Source: Fistularia commersonii
Taxonomy: Eukaryota; Chordata; Actinopteri; Syngnathiformes; Fistulariidae
Length of the DNA stretch: 64,000 nucleotides
Direction: 5' to 3'
Assembly (NCBI GenBank): GCA_037954325.1
Contig: JBBMNZ010000001.1
Span: 9,109,258 to 9,173,257, forward strand
The position numbers and the translations under genes were made by a program. The notes under the pieces are model-generated. The model was not told the DNA's origin. It saw only the letters and a program-made list of their open reading frames with translations, and did no database searches. Shown here piece after piece: positions 28,101 through 41,639 of this stretch (position 1 is the stretch's first letter; each line of letters opens with the position of its first letter).

Positions 28101-29020
28101 TTGTGCAGAATCTGGTCCTTTATAACATATTTCAGCACCAGATAGCTACGTCAAGGGAATCTTGAGTTATTTCCACTGTTTATCGAAAACGCTTCAACTC
28201 AGTGAGATAAACACTTTTTTACCATATGGCTATATGTTTTCAAAATGTTGCAGGATCACATTGATTTTGAAATATATTGTGCAGAATCTGGTCCTTTTTA
28301 ACATATTTCAGCACGAGATAGGTGCGTCGAAGGAATGTTTAGTTATTTCCACTCTTTATCGAAAACGCTTCAACTCAGTGAGAAAAACACTTTTTGACCA
28401 TATGGCTATATCTTTTCAAAATGTTGCAAGATCAAAATGATTTTGACATATATTGTGCAGAATATGGTCCTTTTTAACATATTTCAGCACCAGAAAACTG
28501 TGTCTAAGGAATCTTGAGTTATTTCCACTCTTTATCGAAAACGCTTCAACTCAGTGAGAAAAACACTTTTTGACGGTATGGCTATATTTTTTCAAAATGT
28601 TACAAGATCACAATGATTTTGACATATATTGTGCAGAATCTGGTCCTTTTTAACATATTTCAGCACCAGAAAGCTGCGTCTAATTAACCTTGAGTTATTT
28701 CCACTCTTTATCGAAAACGCTTCAACTCAGTGAGAAAAACACTTTTTGACCCTACGGCTATATCTTTTCATAATGTTGCAGGATCACAATGATTTTGAGA
28801 TATATTTTCCAGAATCTGGTCCTTTTTAACATATTTCAGTACCACAAATCTGCGTCTAAGGAATCTTGAGTTATTTCCACTGTTTATCGAAAACGCTTCA
28901 ACTCAGTGAGATAAACACTTTTTTACCGTATGGCTATATCTTTTCAAAATGTTGCAGGATCAAAATGATTTTGACATATATTGTGCAGAATCTGGTCCTT
29001 TTTAACATATTTCAGCACCA
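25200..29020 (+). repeat. 17-18-monomer-offset duplication with degraded variants
   Basis: The set GAGATAAACACTTTTTTACC, AGAATATGGTCC, AGAAAACTGTGTCTAAGG, TTGACGGTATGGC, GTTACAAGATC and ATATTTTCCAGAATCTGG appears at about 25,200-25,880 and again at about 28,190-29,020. The offset grows from 2,995 to 3,171 bp, a gain of one monomer. The first copy has several extra single bases (CCCTTACGGC, CACAAATGATTTTG, ATATATTTGTGCAG, CTGTTTTATCG). Extra bases in so many homopolymer-like contexts may reflect real decay or sequencing error. Confidence 0.7.
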
Positions 29021-30359
29021 GAAAGCTGCGTCTAAGGAATCTTGAGTTATTTCCACTCTTTATCGAAAACGCTTCAACTCAGTGAGAAAAACACTTTTTG
29101 ACCGTATGGCTATATCTTTTCAAAATGTTGCAGGATCACAATGATTTTGACATATATTGTGCAGAATCTGGTCCTTTTTAACATATTTCAGCACCAGATA
29201 GCTACGTCTAAGGAATCTTTAGTTATTTCCACTCTTTTTCGAAAACGCTTCAACTCAGGGAGAAAAACACTTTTTGACCATATGGCTATATGTTTTCAAA
29301 ATGTTGCAGGATCACAATGATTTTGACATATATTGTGCAGAATCTGGTCCTTTTTAACATATTTCAGCACCAGAAAGCTGCGTCTAAGGAATCTTGAGTT
29401 ATTTCCACTCTTTATCGAAAACGCTTCAACTCAGTGAGAAAAACACTTTTTGACCGTATGGCTATATCTTTTTAAAATGTTGCATGATCACAATATTTTG
29501 ACATATATTGTGCAGAATCTGGTCCTTTTTAACATATTCCAGCCCCACAAAGCTGCGTCCAAGGAATCTTGAGTTATTTCAACTCTTTATCGAAAACGCT
29601 TCAACTCAGTGAGAAAAACACTTTTTGACCGTATGGCTATATCTTTTCAAATTGTTGCAGGATCACAATGATTTTGACATATATTGTGCAGAATCTGGTC
29701 CTTTTTAACATATTTCAGCACCAGAAAGCTGCGTCTAAGGAATCTTGAGTTATTTCCACTCTTTATCTAAAACGCTTCAACTCAGTGAGAAAAACAGTTT
29801 TTGACCGTATGGCTATATGTTTTCAAAATGTTGCAGGATCACAATGATTTTGACATATATTGTGCAGAATCTGGTCCTTTTTAACATATTTCAGCACCAG
29901 AAAGCTGCGTCTAAGGAATCTTGAGTTATTTCCACTCTTTATCGAAAACGCTTCAACTCAGTGAGTAAAACACTTTTTGACCGTATGGCTATATGTTTTC
30001 AAAATGTTGCAGGATCACAATGATTTTGACATATATTGTGCAGAATCTGGTCCTTTTTAACATATTTCAGCACCAGAAAGCTGCGTCTAAGGAATCTTGA
30101 GTTATTTCCACTCTTTATTGAAAACGCTTCAACTCAGTGAGAAAAACACTTTTTGACCGTGTGGCTATATCTTTTCAAAATGTTGCAGGATCACAATTAT
30201 TTTGACATATATTGTGAAGAATCTGGTCCTTTTTAACATATATCAGCACCAGAAAGCTGCGTCTAAGGAATCTTGAGTTATTTCCACTCTTTATCGAAAA
30301 CGCTTCAACTCAGTGAGAAAAACACTTTTTGACCCTATCGCTATATGTTTTCAAAATGT

Positions 30360-33300
30360 TGCAGGATCACAATGATTTTGACATATATTGTGCAGAATCT
30401 GGTCCTTTTTAACATTTTTCAACACCAGAAAGCTGCGTCTAAGGAATCTTGAGTTATTTCAACTCTTTATCGAAAACGCTTCAACTCAGTGAGAAAAACA
30501 CTTTTTGACCATATGGCTATATGTTTTCAAAATGTTGCAGGATCACAATGATTTTGACATATATTGTGCAGAATCTGGTCCTTTTTAACATATTTCAGCA
30601 CCAGACAGCTTCGTCCAAGGAATCTTGAGTTATTTCCACTCTTTATCGAAAACGCTTCAACTCAGTGAGAAAAACATTTTTTGACCCTATGGCTATATGT
30701 TTTCAAAATGTTGCAGGATCACAATGATTTTGACATATATTGTGCAGAATTTGGCCCTTTTTAACATATTTCAGCACCAGATAGCTACGTCTAAGGAATC
30801 TTGAGTTATTTTCACTCTTTATCGAAAACGCTTCAACTCAGTGAGAAAAACACTTTTTGACCGTATGGCTATATGTTTTCAAAATGTTGCAAGATCACAT
30901 TGATTTTGACATTTATTGTGCAGAATCTGGTCCTTTTTAACATATTTCAGCACCAGAAAGCTGCGTCTAAGGAATCTCGAGGTATTTCCACTCTTTATCG
31001 AAAACGCTTCAACTAAGTGAGAAAAACACTTTTTGACCATATGGCTATATGTTTTCAAAATGTTGCAAGATCACAATGATTTTGACATATATTGTGCAGA
31101 ATCTGGTCCTTTTTAACATATTTCAGCACCAGAAAGCTGCGTCTATGGAATCTTTAGTTATTTCCACTCTTTATTGAAAAAGCTTCAACTCAGTGAGAAA
31201 AACACTTTTTGACCGTATGGCTATATCTTTTCAAAATGTTGCAGGATCATAATTATTTTGACATATATTGTGCAGGATCTGGTCCTTTTTAACATATTTC
31301 AGCACCAGAAAGCTGCGTCTAAGGAATCTTGAGTTATTTCCACTCTTTATCGAAAACGCTTCAACTCAGTGAGAAAAAACACTTTTTGACCCTATGGCTT
31401 AATCTTTTCAAAATGTTTGCAGGATCACAATGATTTTGACATATATTGTGCAGAATCTGGTCCTTTTTAACATATTTCAGCACCAGAAAGCTGCGTCTAA
31501 GGAATCTTGAGTTATTTCCCCTCTTTATCGAAAACGCTTCAACTCAGTGAGAAAAACACTTTTTGACCATATGGCTATATGTTTTCAAAATGTTGCAGGA
31601 TCACAATGATTTTGACATATATTGTGCTGAATCTGGTCCTTTTTAACATATTTCAGCACCAGAAAGCTGCGTCTAAGGAATCTTGAGTTATTTCCACTCT
31701 TTATCGAAAACGCTTCAACTCAGTGAGAAAAACACTTTTTGACCCTATCGCTATATGTTTTCAAAATGTTGCAGGATCACAATGATTTTGACATATATTG
31801 TGCAGAATCTGGTCCTTTTTAACATATTTCAGCACCAGAAAGCTTCGTCCAAGGAATCTTGAGTTATTTCCACTCTTTATCGAAAACGCTTCAACTCAGT
31901 GAGAAAAACATTTTTTGACCCGATGGCTATATGTTTTCAAAATGTTGCAGGATCACAATGATTTTGACATATATTGTGCAGAATTTGGCCCTTTTTAACA
32001 TATTTCAGCACCAGATAGCTACGTCTAAGGAATCTTGAGTTATTTTCACTCTTTATCGAAAACGCTTCAACTCAGTGAGAAAAACACTTTTTGACCCTAT
32101 GGCTATATGTTTTCAATATGTTGCAGGATCACAATGATTTTGACATATATTGTGAAGAATCTGGTCCTTTTTAACATATTCCAGCCCCAGAAAGCTGCGT
32201 CCAAGGAATCTTGAGTTATTTCCACTCTTTATCGAAAACGCTTCAACTCAGTGAGAAAAACACTTTTTGACCGTATGGCTATATCTTTTCAAAATGTTGC
32301 AAGATCACATTGATTTTGACATATATTGTGCAGAATTTGGTCCTTTTTAACATATTTCATTACCAGAAAGCTGCGTCTAAGGAATCTTGAGTTATTTCCA
32401 CTCTTTATCTAAAACGCTTCAACTCAGTGAGAAAAACACTTTTTGACCGTATGGCTATATCTTTTCAAAATGTTGCAAGATCACATTGATTTTGACATTT
32501 ATTGTGAAGAATCTGGTCCTTTTTAACATATTTCAGCACCAGAAAGCTGCGTCTAAGGAATCTCGAGTTATTTCCACTCTTTATCGAAAACGCTTCAACT
32601 AAGTGAGAAAAACACTTTTTGACCATATGGCTATATCTTTTCAAAATGTTGCAAGATCACAATGATTTTGACATATATTGTGCAGAATCTGGTCCTTTTT
32701 AACATATTTCAGCACCAGAAAGCTGCGTCTAAGGAATCTTTAGTTATTTCCCCTCTTTATCGAAAACGCTTCAACTCAGTGAGAAAAACACTTTTTGACC
32801 GTATGGCTATATCTTTTCAAAATGTTGCAGGATCACAATGATTTTGACATATATTATGCAGAATCTGGTCCTTTTTAACATATTTCAGCACCAGAAAGCT
32901 GCGTCTAAGGAATCTTGAGTTATTTCCACTCTTTATCGAAAACGCTTCAACTCAGTGAGAAAAACACTTTTTGACCGTGTGGCTATATCTTTTCAAAATG
33001 TTGCAGGATCACAATGATTTTGACATATATTGTGCAGAATCTGGTCCTTTTTAACATATTTCAGCACCAGAAAGCTGCTTCTAAGGAATCTTGAGTTATT
33101 TCCACTCTTTATCGAAAACGCTTCAACTCAGTGAGAAAAACACTTTTTGACCATATGGCTATATGTTTTCAAAATGTTGCAGGATCACAATGATTTTGAC
33201 ATATATTGTGCTGAATCTTGTCCTTTTTAACATATTTCAGCACCAGAAAGAGTTGCGTCTAAGGAATCTTGAGTTATTTCCACTCTTTATCGAAAACTCT

Positions 33301-36300
33301 TCAACTCAGTGAGAAAAACACTTTTTGACCCTATCGCTATATGTTTTCAAAATGTTGCAGGATCACAATGATTTTGACATATATTGTGCAGAATCTGGTC
33401 CTTTTTAACATATTTCAGCACCAGAAAGCTTCGTCCAAGGAATCTTGAGTTATTTCCACTCTTTATCGAAAACGCTTCAACTCAGTGAGAAAAACATTTT
33501 TTGACCCGATGGCTATATGTTTTCAAAATGTTGCAGGATCACAATGATTTTGACATATATTGTGCAGAATTTGGCCCTTTTTAACATATTTCAGCACCAG
33601 ATAGCTACGTCTAAGGAATCTTGAGTTAATTTCACTCTTTATCGAAAACGCTTCAACTCAGTGAGAAAAACACTTTTTGACCCTATGGCTATATGTTTTC
33701 AATATGTTGCAGGATCACAATGATTTTGACATATATTGTGAAGAATCTGGTCCTTTTTAACATATTCCAGCCCCAGAAAGCTGCGTCCAAGGAATCTTGA
33801 GTTATTTCCACTCTTTATCGAAAACGCTTCAACTCAGTGAGAAAAACACTTTTTGACCGTATGGCTATATCTTTTCAAAATGTTGCAAGATCACATTGAT
33901 TTTGACATATATTGTGCAGAATTTGGTCCTTTTTAACATATTTCATTACCAGAAAGCTGCGTCTAAGGAATCTTGAGTTATTTCCACTCTTTATCTAAAA
34001 CGCTTCAACTCAGTGAGAAAAACACTTTTTGACCGTATGGCTATATCTTTTCAAAATGTTGCAAGATCACATTGATTTTGACATTTATTGTGAAGAATCT
34101 GGTCCTTTTTAACATATTTCAGCACCAGAAAGCTGCGTCTAAGGAATCTCGAGTTATTTCCACTCTTTATCGAAAACGCTTCAACTAAGTGAGAAAAACA
34201 CTTTTTGACCATATGGCTATATCTTTTCAAAATGTTGCAAGATCACAATGATTTTGACATATATTGTGCAGAATCTGGTCCTTTTTAACATATTTCAGCA
34301 CCAGAAAGCTGCGTCTATGGAATCTTTAGTTATTTCCACTCTTTATTGAAAAAGCTTCAACTCAGTGAGAAAAACACTTTTTGACCGTATGGCTATATCT
34401 TTTCAAAATGTTGCAGGATCATAATTATTTTGACATATATTGTGCAGAATCTGGTCCTTTTTAACATATTTCAGCACCAGAAAGCTGCGTCTAAGGAATC
34501 TTGAGTTATTTCCACTCTTTATCGAAAACGCTTCAACTCAGTGAGAAAAACACTTTTTGACCCTATGGCTTAATCTTTTCAAAATGTTTGCAGGATCACA
34601 ATGATTTTGACATATATTGTGCAGAATCTGGTCCTTTTTAACATATTTCAGCACCAGAAAGCTGCGTCTAAGGAATCTTGAGTTATTTCCCCTCTTTATC
34701 GAAAACGCTTCAACTCAGTGAGAAAAACACTTTTTGACCTTATGGCTATATGTTTTCAAAATGTTGCAGGATCACAATGATTTTGACATATATTGTGCAG
34801 AATCTGGTCCTTTTTAACATATTTCAGCACCAGAAAGCTGCGTCTAAGGAATCTTGAGTTATTTCCACTCTTTATCGAAAACGCTTCAACTCAGTGAGAA
34901 AAACACTTTTTGACCATATGGCTATATGTTTTCAAATGTTGCAGGATCACAATGATTTTGACATATATTGTGCAGAATCTGGTCCTTTTAACATATTTCA
35001 GCACCAGAAAGCTGTGTCTAAGGAATCTTGAGTTATTTCCACTCTTTATCGAAAACGCTTCAACTCAGTGAGAAAAACACTTTTTGACCGTATGGCTATA
35101 TCTTTTCAAAATGTTGCAGGATCACAATGATTTTGACATATATTGTGCAGAATCTGGTCCTTTTTAACATATTTCAGCACCAGAAAGCTGCGTCTTAGGA
35201 ATCTTTAGTTATTTCCACTCTTTATTGAAAACGCTTTAACTCAGTGAGAAAAACACTTTTTGACCGTATGGCTATATGTTTTCAAAATGTTGCAGGATCA
35301 CAATGATTTTGACATATATTGTGCAGAATCTGGTCCTTTTTAACATATTTCAACACCAGAAAGCTGCGTCTAAGGAATCTTGAGTTATTTCAACTCTTTA
35401 TCGAAAACGCTTCAACTCAGTGAGAAAAACACTTTTTGACCATATGGCTATATGTTTTCAAAATGTTGCAGGATCACAATGATTTTGACATATATTGTGC
35501 AGAATCTGGTCCTTTTTAACATATTTCAACACCAGAAAGCTTCGTCCAAGGAATCTTGAGTTATTTCCACTCTTTATCTAAAACGCTTCAACTCAGTGAG
35601 AAAAACACTTTTTGACCGTATGGCTATATCTTTTCAAAATGTTGCAAGATCACATTGATTTTGACATTTATTGTGCAGAATCTGGTCCTTTTTAACATAT
35701 TTCAGCACCAGAAAGCTGCGTCTAAGGAATCTCGAGTTATTTCCACTCTTTATCGAAAACGCTTCAACTAAGTGAGAAAAACACTTTTTGACCATATGGC
35801 TATATCTTTTCAAAATGTTGCAGGATCACAATGATTTTGACATATATTGTGCAGAATCTGGTCCTTTTTAACATTTTTCAACACCAGAAAGCTGCGTCTA
35901 AGGAATCTTGAGTTATTTCAACTCTTTATCGAAAACGCTTCAACTCAGTGAGAAAAACACTTTTTGACCATATGGCTATATGTTTTTCAAAATGTTGCAG
36001 GATCACAATGATTTTGACATATATTGTGCAGAATCTGGTCCTTTTTAACATATTTCAGCACCAGACAGCTTCGTCCAAGGAATCTTGAGTTATTTCCACT
36101 CTTTATCGAAAACGCTTCAACTCAGTGAGAAAAACATTTTTTGACCCTATGGCTATATGTTTTCAAAATGTTGCAGGATCACAATGATTTTGACATATAT
36201 TGTGCAGAATTTGGCCCTTTTAAACATATTTCAGCACCAGATAGCTACGTCTAAGGAATCTTGAGTTATTTTCACTCTTTATCGAAAACGCTTCAACTCA

Positions 36301-39300
36301 GTGAGAAAAACACTTTTTGACCGTATGGCTATATGTTTTCAAAATGTTGCAAGATCACATTGATTTTGACATTTATTGTGCAGAATCTGGTCCTTTTTAA
36401 CATATTTCAGCACCAGAAAGCTGCGTCTAAGGAATCTCGAGGTATTTCCACTCTTTATCGAAAACGCTTCAACTAAGTGAGAAAAACACTTTTTGACCAT
36501 ATGGCTATATGTTTTCAAAATGTTGCAAGATCACAATGATTTTGACATATATTGTGCAGAATCTGGTCCTTTTTAACATATTTCAGCACCAGAAAGCTGC
36601 GTCTATGGAATCTTTAGTTATTTCCACTCTTTATTGAAAAAGCTTCAACTCAGTGAGAAAAACACTTTTTGACCGTATGGCTATATCTTTTCAAAATGTT
36701 GCAGGATCATAATTATTTTGACATATATTGTGCAGGATCTGGTCCTTTTTAACATATTTCAGCACCAGAAAGCTGCGTCTAAGGAATCTTGAGTTATTTC
36801 CACTCTTTATCGAAAACGCTTCAACTCAGTGAGAAAAACACTTTTTGACCCTATGGCTTAATCTTTTCAAAATGTTTGCAGGATCACAATGATTTTGACA
36901 TATATTGTGCAGAATCTGGTCCTTTTTAACATATTTCAGCACCAGAAAGCTGCGTCTAAGGAATCTTGAGTTATTTCCCCTCTTTATCGAAAACGCTTCA
37001 ACTCAGTGAGAAAAACACTTTTTGACCATATGGCTATATGTTTTCAAAATGTTGCAGGATCACAATGATTTTGACATATATTGTGCTGAATCTGGTCCTT
37101 TTTAACATATTTCAGCACCAGAAAGCTGCGTCTAAGGAATCTTGAGTTATTTCCACTCTTTATCGAAAACGCTTCAACTCAGTGAGAAAAACACTTTTTG
37201 ACCCTATCGCTATATGTTTTCAAAATGTTGCAGGATCACAATGATTTTGACATATATTGTGCAGAATCTGGTCCTTTTTAACATATTTCAGAACCAGAAA
37301 GCTTCGTCCAAGGAATCTTGAGTTATTTCCACTCTTTATCGAAAACGCTTCAACTCAGTGAGAAAAACATTTTTTGACCCGATGGCTATATGTTTTCAAA
37401 ATGTTGCAGGATCACAATGATTTTGACATATATTGTGCAGAATTTGGCCCTTTTTAACATATTTCAGCACCAGATAACTACGTCTAAGGAATCTTGAGTT
37501 ATTTTCACTCTTTATCGAAAACGCTTCAACTCAGTGAGAAAAACACTTTTTGACCCTATGGCTATATGTTTTCAATATGTTGCAGGATCACAATGATTTT
37601 GACATATATTGTGAAGAATCTGGTCCTTTTTAACATATTCCAGCCCAGAAAGCTGCGTCCAAGGGAATCTTGAGTTATTTCCACTCTTTATCGAAAACGC
37701 TTCAACTCAGTGAGAAAAACACTTTTTGACCGTATGGCTATATCTTTTCAAAATGTTGCAAGATCACATTGATTTTGACATATATTGTGCAGAATTTGGT
37801 CCTTTTTAACATATTTCATTACCAGAAAGCTGCGTCTAAGGAATCTTGAGTTATTTCCACTCTTTATCTAAAACGCTTCAACTCAGTGAGAAAAACACTT
37901 TTTGACCGTATGGCTATATCTTTTCAAAATGTTGCAAGATCACATTGATTTTGACATTTATTGTGAAGAATCTGGTCCTTTTTAACATATTTCAGCACCA
38001 GAAAGCTGCGTCTAAGGAATCTCGAGTTATTTCCACTCTTTATCGAAAACGCTTCAACTAAGTGAGAAAAACACTTTTTGACCATATGGCTATATCTTTT
38101 CAAAATGTTGCAAGATCACAATGATTTTGACATATATTGTGCAGAATCTGGTCCTTTTTAACATATTTCAGCACCAGAAAGCTGCGTCTAAGGAATCTTG
38201 AGTTATTTCCCCTCTTTATCGAAAACGCTTCAACTCAGTGAGAAAAACACTTTTTGACCGTATGGCTATATCTTTTCAAAATGTTGCAGGATCACAATGA
38301 TTTTGACATATATTATGCAGAATCTGGTCCTTTTTAACATATTTCAGCACCAGAAAGCTGCGTCTAAGGAATCTTGAGTTATTTCCACTCTTTATCGAAA
38401 ACGCTTCAACTCAGTGAGAAAAACACTTTTTGACCGTGTGGCTATATCTTTTCAAAATGTTGCAGGATCACAATGATTTTGACATATATTGTGCAGAATC
38501 TGGTCCTTTTTAACATATTTCAGCACCAGAAAGCTGCTTCTAAGGAATCTTGAGTTATTTCCACTCTTTATCGAAAACGCTTCAACTCAGTGAGAAAAAC
38601 ACTTTTTGACCATATGGCTATATGTTTTCAAAATGTTGCAGGATCACAATGATTTTGACATATATTGTGCTGAATCTGGTCCTTTTTAACATATTTCAGC
38701 ACCAGAAAGCTGCGTCTAAGGAATCTTGAGTTATTTCCACTCTTTATCGAAAACTCTTCAACTCAGTGAGAAAAACACTTTTTGACCCTATCGCTATATG
38801 TTTTCAAAATGTTGCAGGATCACAATGATTTTGACATATATTGTGCAGAATCTGGTCCTTTTTAACATATTTCAGCACCAGAAAGCTTCGTCCAAGGAAT
38901 CTTGAGTTATTTCCACTCTTTATCGAAAACGCTTCAACTCAGTGAGAAAAACATTTTTTGACCCGATGGCTATATGTTTTCAAAATGTTGCAGGATCACA
39001 ATGATTTTGACATATATTGTGCAGAATTTGGCCCTTTTTAACATATTTCAGCACCAGATAGCTACGTCTAAGGAATCTTGAGTTAATTTCACTCTTTGTC
39101 GAAAACGCTTCAACTCAGTGAGAAAAACACTTTTTGACCCTATGGCTATATGTTTTCAATATGTTGCAGGATCACAATGATTTTGACATATATTGTGAAG
39201 AATCTGGTCCTTTTTAACATATTCCAGCCCCAGAAAGCTGCGTCCAAGGAATCTTGAGTTATTTCCACTCTTTATCGAAAACGCTTCAACTCAGTGAGAA

Positions 39301-41280
39301 AAACACTTTTTGACCGTATGGCTATATCTTTTCAAAATGTTGCAAGATCACATTGATTTTGACATATATTGTGCAGAATTTGGTCCTTTTTAACATATTT
39401 CATTACCAGAAAGCTGCGTCTAAGGAATCTTGAGTTATTTCCACTCTTTATCTAAAACGCTTCAACTCAGTGAGAAAAACACTTTTTGACCGTATGGCTA
39501 TATCTTTTCAAAATGTTGCAAGATCACATTGATTTTGACATTTATTGTGAAGAATCTGGTCCTTTTTAACATATTTCAGCACCAGAAAGCTGCGTCTAAG
39601 GAATCTCGAGTTATTTCCACTCTTTATCGAAAACGCTTCAACTAAGTGAGAAAAACACTTTTTGACCATATGGCTATATCTTTTCAAAATGTTGCAAGAT
39701 CACAATGATTTTGACATATATTGTGCAGAATCTGGTCCTTTTTAACATATTTCAGCACCAGAAAGCTGCGTCTATGGAATCTTTAGTTATTTCCACTCTT
39801 TATTGAAAAAGCTTCAACTCAGTGAGAAAAACACTTTTTGACCGTATGGCTATATCTTTTCAAAATGTTGCAGGATCATAATTATTTTGACATATATTGT
39901 GCAGAATCTGGTCCTTTTTAACATATTTCAGCACCAGAAAGCTGCGTCTAAGGAATCTTGAGTTATTTCCACTCTTTATCGAAAACGCTTCAACTCAGTG
40001 AGAAAAACACTTTTTGACCCTATGGCTTAATCTTTTCAAAATGTTTGCAGGATCACAATGATTTTGACATATATTGTGCAGAATCTGGTCCTTTTTAACA
40101 TATTTCAGCACCAGAAAGCTGCGTCTAAGGAATCTTGAGTTATTTCCCCTCTTTATCGAAAACGCTTCAACTCAGTGAGAAAAACACTTTTTGACCCTAT
40201 GGCTATATGTTTTCAAAATGTTGCAGGATCACAATGATTTTGACATATATTGTGCAGAATCTGGTCCTTTTTAACATATTTCAGCACCAGAAAGCTGCGT
40301 CTAAGGAATCTTGAGTTATTTCCACTCTTTATCGAAAACGCTTCAACTCAGTGAGAAAAACACTTTTTGACCATATGGCTATATGTTTTCAAAATGTTGC
40401 AGGATCACAATGATTTTGACATATATTGTGCAGAATCTGGTCCTTTTTAACATATTTCAGCACCAGAAAGCTGTGTCTAAGGAATCTTGAGTTATTTCCA
40501 CTCTTTATCGAAAACGCTTCAACTCAGTGAGAAAAACACTTTTTGACCGTATGGCTATATCTTTTCAAAATGTTGCAGGATCACAATGATTTTGACATAT
40601 ATTGTGCAGAATCTGGTCCTTTTTAACATATTTCAGCACCAGAAAGCTGCGTCTTAGGAATCTTTAGTTATTTCCACTCTTTATTGAAAACGCTTTAACT
40701 CAGTGAGAAAAACACTTTTTGACCGTATGGCTATATGTTTTCAAAATGTTGCAGGATCACAATGATTTTGACATATATTGTGCAGAATCTGGTCCTTTTT
40801 AACATATTTCAACACCAGAAAGCTGCGTCTAAGGAATCTTGAGTTATTTCAACTCTTTATCGAAAACGCTTCAACTCAGTGAGAAAAACACTTTTTGACC
40901 ATATGGCTATATGTTTTCAAAATGTTGCAGGATCACAATGATTTTGACATATATTGTGCAGAATCTGGTCCTTTTTAACATATTTCAACACCAGAAAGCT
41001 TCGTCCAAGGAATCTTGAGTTATTTCCACTCTTTATCTAAAACGCTTCAACTCAGTGAGAAAAACACTTTTTGACCGTATGGCTATATCTTTTCAAAATG
41101 TTGCAAGATCACATTGATTTTGACATTTATTGTGCAGAATCTGGTCCTTTTTAACATATTTCAGCACCAGAAAGCTGCGTCTAAGGAATCTCGAGTTATT
41201 TCCACTCTTTATCGAAAACGCTTCAACTAAGTGAGAAAAACACTTTTTGACCATATGGCTATATCTTTTCAAAATGTTGC
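30360..41280 (+). repeat. 31-monomer higher-order repeat (about 5,460 bp), two tandem copies
   Basis: Copy one is about 30,360-35,820 and copy two about 35,820-41,280. Matching landmarks sit 5,459-5,460 bp apart throughout: AACATTTTTCAACACCAG, GACCCTATCGCTATATG, TTGTGCTGAATC, GACCCGATGGC, TTTCATTACCAGAAAGC, ATTGAAAAAGCTTCAAC, ATGGCTTAATC and GCGTCTTAGGAATC. I noticed only scattered differences (for example CTTTATCG versus CTTTGTCG, one indel near 37,647, and a monomer with an extra G at 37,663). A partial third copy starts after 41,280, in which early monomers of the unit follow directly. Confidence 0.9.
31517..31533 (-). other. CENP-B-box-like 17-mer, example within the 31-mer unit
   Basis: The 8-of-9 core match also occurs here, in the first 31-mer copy, and again near 36,977 in the second. 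The variant is therefore fixed at set positions of the higher-order unit. Confidence 0.35.
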
Positions 41281-41639
41281 AAGATCACAATGATTTTGAC
41301 ATATATTGTGCAGAATCTGGTCCTTTTTAACATATTTCAGCACCAGAAAGCTGCGTCTATGGAATCTTTAGTTATTTCCACTCTTTATTGAAAAAGCTTC
41401 AACTCAGTGAGAAAAACACTTTTTGACCGTATGGCTATATCTTTTCAAAATGTTGCAGGATCATAATTATTTTGACATATATTGTGCAGAATCTGGTCCT
41501 TTTTAACATATTTCAGCACCAGAAAGCTGCGTCTAAGGAATCTTGAGTTATTTCCACTCTTTATCGAAAACGCTTCAACTCAGTGAGAAAAACACTTTTT
41601 GACCCTATGGCTTAATCTTTTCAAAATGTTTGCAGGATC

